From Flavobacteriaceae bacterium PS02337 (GTDB taxonomy: Bacteria > Bacteroidota > Bacteroidia > Flavobacteriales > Flavobacteriaceae): a DNA stretch of 64,000 nucleotides. Location of the stretch: assembly GCA_029959285.1 (NCBI GenBank), contig JASCOE010000001.1:1-64000 (forward strand), in the 5' to 3' direction. Below the pieces are notes generated by a model. The model saw only the letters and a program-made list of their open reading frames with translations, did not search any database and was not told the origin of the DNA. The position numbers were made by a program, and so were the translations under genes. This document shows, in pieces, positions 63,656-64,000 of this stretch. Each line of letters opens with the position of its first letter. Position 1 is the stretch's first letter.

Positions 63656-64000
63656 ATGAATATTAGAAAAGGGAATCCTGAAGACATGAAATCGGTGTTG
63701 GGACTTATTCAGGAGCTGGCGATATTCGAAAAAGAACCTGAAGCCGTTGTCATTACCGAAGAAGATTTAATACGTGACGGTTTTGGAGAAAAACCATTAT
63801 TTCACGTTTTTGTGGCAGAGATTGAAAACGACGAAAAACAAAAAGAAATTGTTGGAATTGCTTTGTACTATTACCGCTATTCTACCTGGAAAGGAAAAAC
63901 AATACACCTTGAAGATTTAATTGTAAAAGAAAAAATGCGCGGCACTGGTTTGGGCTCTGCACTTTATGCTGAAATTATAAAACAAGGAAAAAAAGATGGA
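63656..64000 (+). CDS. GNAT family acetyltransferase, 3' end cut by the window edge
   Basis: The first 115 codons are present and the frame is open to the right edge. It begins MNIRKGNPEDMKSVLGLIQE. It includes GIALYYYRYSTWKGKTIHLE, and the acetyl-CoA loop KEKMRGTGLGSALYAEI gives the RGxGxG-type motif. The pattern is that of diamine/thialysine acetyltransferases. The substrate is not proven. Confidence 0.85.
   Translation, partial: MNIRKGNPEDMKSVLGLIQELAIFEKEPEAVVITEEDLIRDGFGEKPLFHVFVAEIENDEKQKEIVGIALYYYRYSTWKGKTIHLEDLIVKEKMRGTGLGSALYAEIIKQGKKDG

Overview
The window is a chromosomal segment of a Flavobacterium-like member of the Bacteroidota. The signs are low G+C, no obvious Shine-Dalgarno sequences, promoters of the TAnnTTTG (-7) type, a DAHP synthase fused to chorismate mutase, DUF3857, DUF1501/DUF1800 and DUF3109 proteins, an ExbB-ExbD-ExbD-TonB operon, and many long imperfect palindromes between genes. 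Genus assignment is inference from gene content and from the 16S fragment. I saw no prophage, insertion sequence, CRISPR array or tRNA gene.

Layout. 1-1030: the 5' end of a 16S rRNA gene leaving the window to the left, preceded by three tandem rRNA promoters. 1-5 kb: an FtsX/LolC-like permease, a Cys-cluster protein, a methyltransferase, a DinB/YfiT-like protein and queE. 5-10.7 kb: a TonB energy-transduction operon (exbB, two exbD, tonB, a small membrane protein, a PstS-like lipoprotein, a TPR protein). 11-30 kb: a HerA-like ATPase, the kynurenine-pathway genes kmo and kynU (14 kb apart), a frameshifted DUF1254 gene, an AraC regulator followed by two serine hydrolases and DUF4440 proteins, a penicillin acylase-like protein, and a Cys-rich 598-residue protein I cannot name. 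29.6-42.3 kb: queA, aroA, a MazG-like enzyme, four tandem DUF3857 proteins, dtd and rsgA, all on the minus strand. 42.6-46.9 kb: an aromatic amino acid operon (pheA, aminotransferase, tyrA, DAHP synthase-chorismate mutase). 47-51 kb: a DUF1501/DUF1800 pair and a HigBA-type toxin-antitoxin unit. 51-56 kb: nrdA, nrdB and a DUF3109 protein. 56-64 kb: MarC, a half-size FAD protein, two small proteins, an S41 protease, a dCMP deaminase-like protein, a HupE/UreJ protein, a TerB protein, fructose-bisphosphatase and the start of a GNAT acetyltransferase.

The most interesting result is upstream of pheA. A TTTG-N19-TACATTCG promoter is followed by a 26-codon ORF whose peptide carries six Phe and two Tyr in two clusters. 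After it comes a hairpin with eight T's ending just before the pheA start codon. The end of the short ORF holds an 8-nt sequence exactly complementary to the 5' side of the terminator, and the SNN codons between the Phe/Tyr clusters can pair with that same segment. This is the full logic of a translation-coupled (pheL-type) attenuator controlling phenylalanine and tyrosine synthesis.

Other notable points: three near-identical rRNA promoter units about 122 bp apart; three of the four DUF3857 paralogues have lost the transglutaminase Cys; one palindrome family starts exactly 8 nt after three different stop codons; and there are several other interspersed inverted-repeat families.
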